Source: Acidimicrobiales bacterium (lineage in GTDB: Bacteria; Actinomycetota; Acidimicrobiia; Acidimicrobiales; Poriferisodalaceae). From it: a stretch of DNA of 7,686 nt. Made by a program: the position numbers and the translations under genes. The stretch covers positions 1 to 7,686 of the forward strand of contig JASMKJ010000295.1 in the NCBI GenBank assembly GCA_030749275.1. Reading direction: 5' to 3'. Numbering within the stretch: position 1 is the stretch's first letter; every line of letters begins with the position of its first letter. The notes below the pieces were generated by a model, which worked only from the letters and a program-made list of their open reading frames with translations, did no database searches and was not told where the DNA came from. Positions 6,683 to 7,686 of this stretch are shown here, piece after piece.

Positions 6683-7229
6683 GAGCCGACAAAAAACCGA
6701 GCTCAGCGTTGTACAGGGTGATATCACCACGTTAAGAGTTGATGCGATCGTCAACGCCGCTAATTCAGCGTTGGCCGGTGGAGGTGGCGTCGACGGTGCC
6801 ATCCACGCCGCAGCCGGTCCCACCGTGATGGAGGAATGCCGGAAAATTATTGGTGCTCAAGGTTCATGTCCAACGGGCACATCAGTGGTGACATCAGCAG
6901 GACGCCTATTCGCTTCCTGGATCATTCACACGGTCGGTCCCATTTGGGAACACCATGACCCAATTGACAGCAGCACACTGCTCTCAAACTGTTATAGCTC
7001 CGCCCTTGCTTCAGGCACCCAAGTCGACGCAAGAAGCATCGCCTTTCCAGCAATCAGCACCGGGATATATGGCTTTCCACGTGAATTGGCTGCACCAATA
7101 GCGGTCACGAGCGTTCTTGATTGGCTTCGCACACATGAGGGCTCCCCATCCTTAACCGACGTCATATTTGTCTGTTTCGACGAAACTAACTACGAGATTC
7201 TGCGCGACACGCTGACACGGCTCACCTAG
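6660..7229 (+). CDS. MacroD/YmdB-type macrodomain, probable O-acetyl-ADP-ribose / ADP-ribosyl hydrolase
   Basis: Macrodomain protein that binds ADP-ribose; close relatives (YmdB, MacroD1) deacetylate O-acetyl-ADP-ribose and remove mono-ADP-ribose from proteins. From ATG 6660 it has 189 residues, a single-domain size. Motifs: VVQGDIT (17-23; adenine-binding D21), AIVNAANS (29-36; N32 and N35), GGGGVDGAIHAAAG (40-53; D45) and AISTGIYGFP (131-140; Y137). N35, D45 and Y137 correspond to Asn25, Asp35 and Tyr126 of YmdB, so the catalytic set looks complete. The start is uncertain. ATG 6639 and ATG 6660 lack a good Shine-Dalgarno, while TTG 6675 has GAGGG (6662-6666) eight bases upstream. Each choice overlaps the BVMO stop (6680-6682) by 44, 23 or 8 bases, which points to translational coupling. 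The family is firm; its link with the BVMO is inference. Confidence 0.93.
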   Translation: MRASHLSESRQKTELSVVQGDITTLRVDAIVNAANSALAGGGGVDGAIHAAAGPTVMEECRKIIGAQGSCPTGTSVVTSAGRLFASWIIHTVGPIWEHHDPIDSSTLLSNCYSSALASGTQVDARSIAFPAISTGIYGFPRELAAPIAVTSVLDWLRTHEGSPSLTDVIFVCFDETNYEILRDTLTRLT

Positions 7230-7407
7230 CTGCATTTGCCACCGTGGAACCAAGGGCAAACAACTCCGACAGGTCCCGATAACGGCCGCTTTCGTCCATG
7301 TTTCTCATGGAATGCCCATTTCGTTGGGCCCCCGCTGTTATGTTGGCTCTGCCTCTCCGCGGCCTACGAAGCGGCGAGGCAACCGACAGAAAGGCCACAG
7401 GACCCAA
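7230..7407. other. Hairpin-rich non-coding gap between macrodomain and ABC transporter genes
   Basis: No convincing gene is seen in these 178 bases. They hold a run of inverted repeats: TTTGCC/GGCAAA (7235-7240/7255-7260, 14-base loop), TCCATG/CATGGA (7295-7300/7306-7311), GCCCA/TGGGC (7314-7318/7325-7329), and the longest one at 7350-7381. None is followed by a T-tract, so no standard terminator is called. An extended -10-like TGTTATGTT lies at 7336-7344. Confidence 0.4.
7350..7381 (+). promoter_or_regulatory. Stable hairpin in the probable leader of the ABC transporter gene
   Basis: TGCCTC-T-CCGC (7350-7360) faces GCGG-C-GAGGCA (7371-7381): ten of eleven positions pair, with one T/C mismatch and a ten-base loop. 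It ends 26 bases before the ATG at 7408 and begins just after an extended -10-like TGTTATGTT (7336-7344), so it could be the first structure in the mRNA. No T-tract follows, which argues against a terminator. The structure is directly visible; a regulatory role is inference. Confidence 0.35.
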
Positions 7408-7686
7408 ATGCCGGACACCGAGCCAATCATTCGCCTCGAAGAAGTATTCAAGATTTTTGGGCCCCAACCACGAGGGCGGGCATTCGATCTCGCCCAAGCA
7501 GGTGTGCACAAAAACGAGGTCCAAAAGCAGTCCGGACACGTCGTCGGACTCAGTAACGTTTCGTTCACCATTGGCAAAGGCGAGATCTTCGTTGTGATGG
7601 GACTTTCGGGTTCCGGTAAATCCACCGCTATCCGGACTGTCAACAAGCTTCACGACGTGACGTCCGGAGAAGTATGGGTTGACGGC
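7408..7686 (+). CDS. proV: ProV/OpuAA-type ABC transporter ATP-binding protein, N-terminal 93 residues, cut by window edge
   Basis: ATPase subunit of a glycine betaine/proline-type (quaternary amine) importer, acting at the inner face of the membrane. The frame is open from ATG 7408 to the last base. It begins with IIRLEEVFKIFGP (7-19), then about 30 residues including QKQSGHVVGLSNVSF (39-53). This spacer before the core ATPase fold is typical of ProV and OpuAA and absent from most ABC ATPases. IFVVMGLSGSGKST (60-73) contains Walker A, with K71 the nucleotide-binding lysine. TSGEVWVDG (85-93) reaches the window end. Walker B, the signature motif and any CBS domains would lie outside. AGGA (7399-7402), five bases upstream, supports the ATG. 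The permease and binding-protein genes would be expected downstream. The ligand could be betaine, choline, carnitine or another quaternary amine. Confidence 0.88.
   Translation, partial: MPDTEPIIRLEEVFKIFGPQPRGRAFDLAQAGVHKNEVQKQSGHVVGLSNVSFTIGKGEIFVVMGLSGSGKSTAIRTVNKLHDVTSGEVWVDG

Noticed and set aside
7235..7260. TTTGCC/GGCAAA hairpin just after the macrodomain stop as a terminator
   Set aside because: Only six pairs with a 14-base loop, and no T-tract follows.
7222..7653. A 143-codon minus-strand frame across the 3' gap
   Set aside because: It is opposite the ProV-type start, including Walker A, and shows no family motif. The plus-strand frame from 7408 explains the sequence better.

Overview
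The window carries seven protein-coding genes, two of them cut by its edges, and no RNA gene, insertion sequence, CRISPR array or long direct repeat that I can see. Moderate GC content, frequent GTG starts and candidate leaderless promoters suggest an actinobacterium-like chromosome; an acidimicrobial-type marine or soil lineage is possible. This placement is inference from general character, with no marker gene to fix it.

Layout. Positions 1-547 (minus) hold the N-terminal part of a class III (CaiB/BaiF) CoA-transferase. A 78-base divergent spacer separates it from a hydantoinase/oxoprolinase-type ASKHA protein (plus, ending at 2620). That gene converges, with a 7-base gap and an overlapping hairpin terminator, on an amidase-signature hydrolase (minus, 2628-4124). 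The amidase sits downstream of a crotonase-fold protein (minus, 4121-4951), with a 4-base GTGA stop/start overlap. A second divergent spacer (4952-5086) carries good ribosome binding sites on both sides, plausible -10 elements and two inverted repeats. It leads into a phenylacetone-monooxygenase-like Baeyer-Villiger monooxygenase (plus, 5087-6682). The BVMO reading frame overlaps the start of a MacroD/YmdB-type macrodomain hydrolase (plus, to 7229). After a hairpin-rich 178-base gap comes the start of a ProV/OpuAA-type ABC transporter ATPase (plus, from 7408 to the window end).

How the genes may work together. CoA-transferase, crotonase, amidase, hydantoinase-like ATPase and BVMO are typical parts of accessory catabolic regions. 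A BVMO turns a ketone into an ester or lactone, a hydrolase opens an ester or amide, a CoA-transferase activates the acid, and a crotonase processes the acyl-CoA. The substrate cannot be read from the sequence. The quaternary-amine-type transporter subunit could be an uptake system for a nitrogenous substrate or an unrelated osmoprotection gene. The least expected points are the BVMO-macrodomain overlap, a crotonase lacking both canonical glutamates, and a HyuA-like protein without a HyuB partner in view and with a non-standard motif (GIGGDS).
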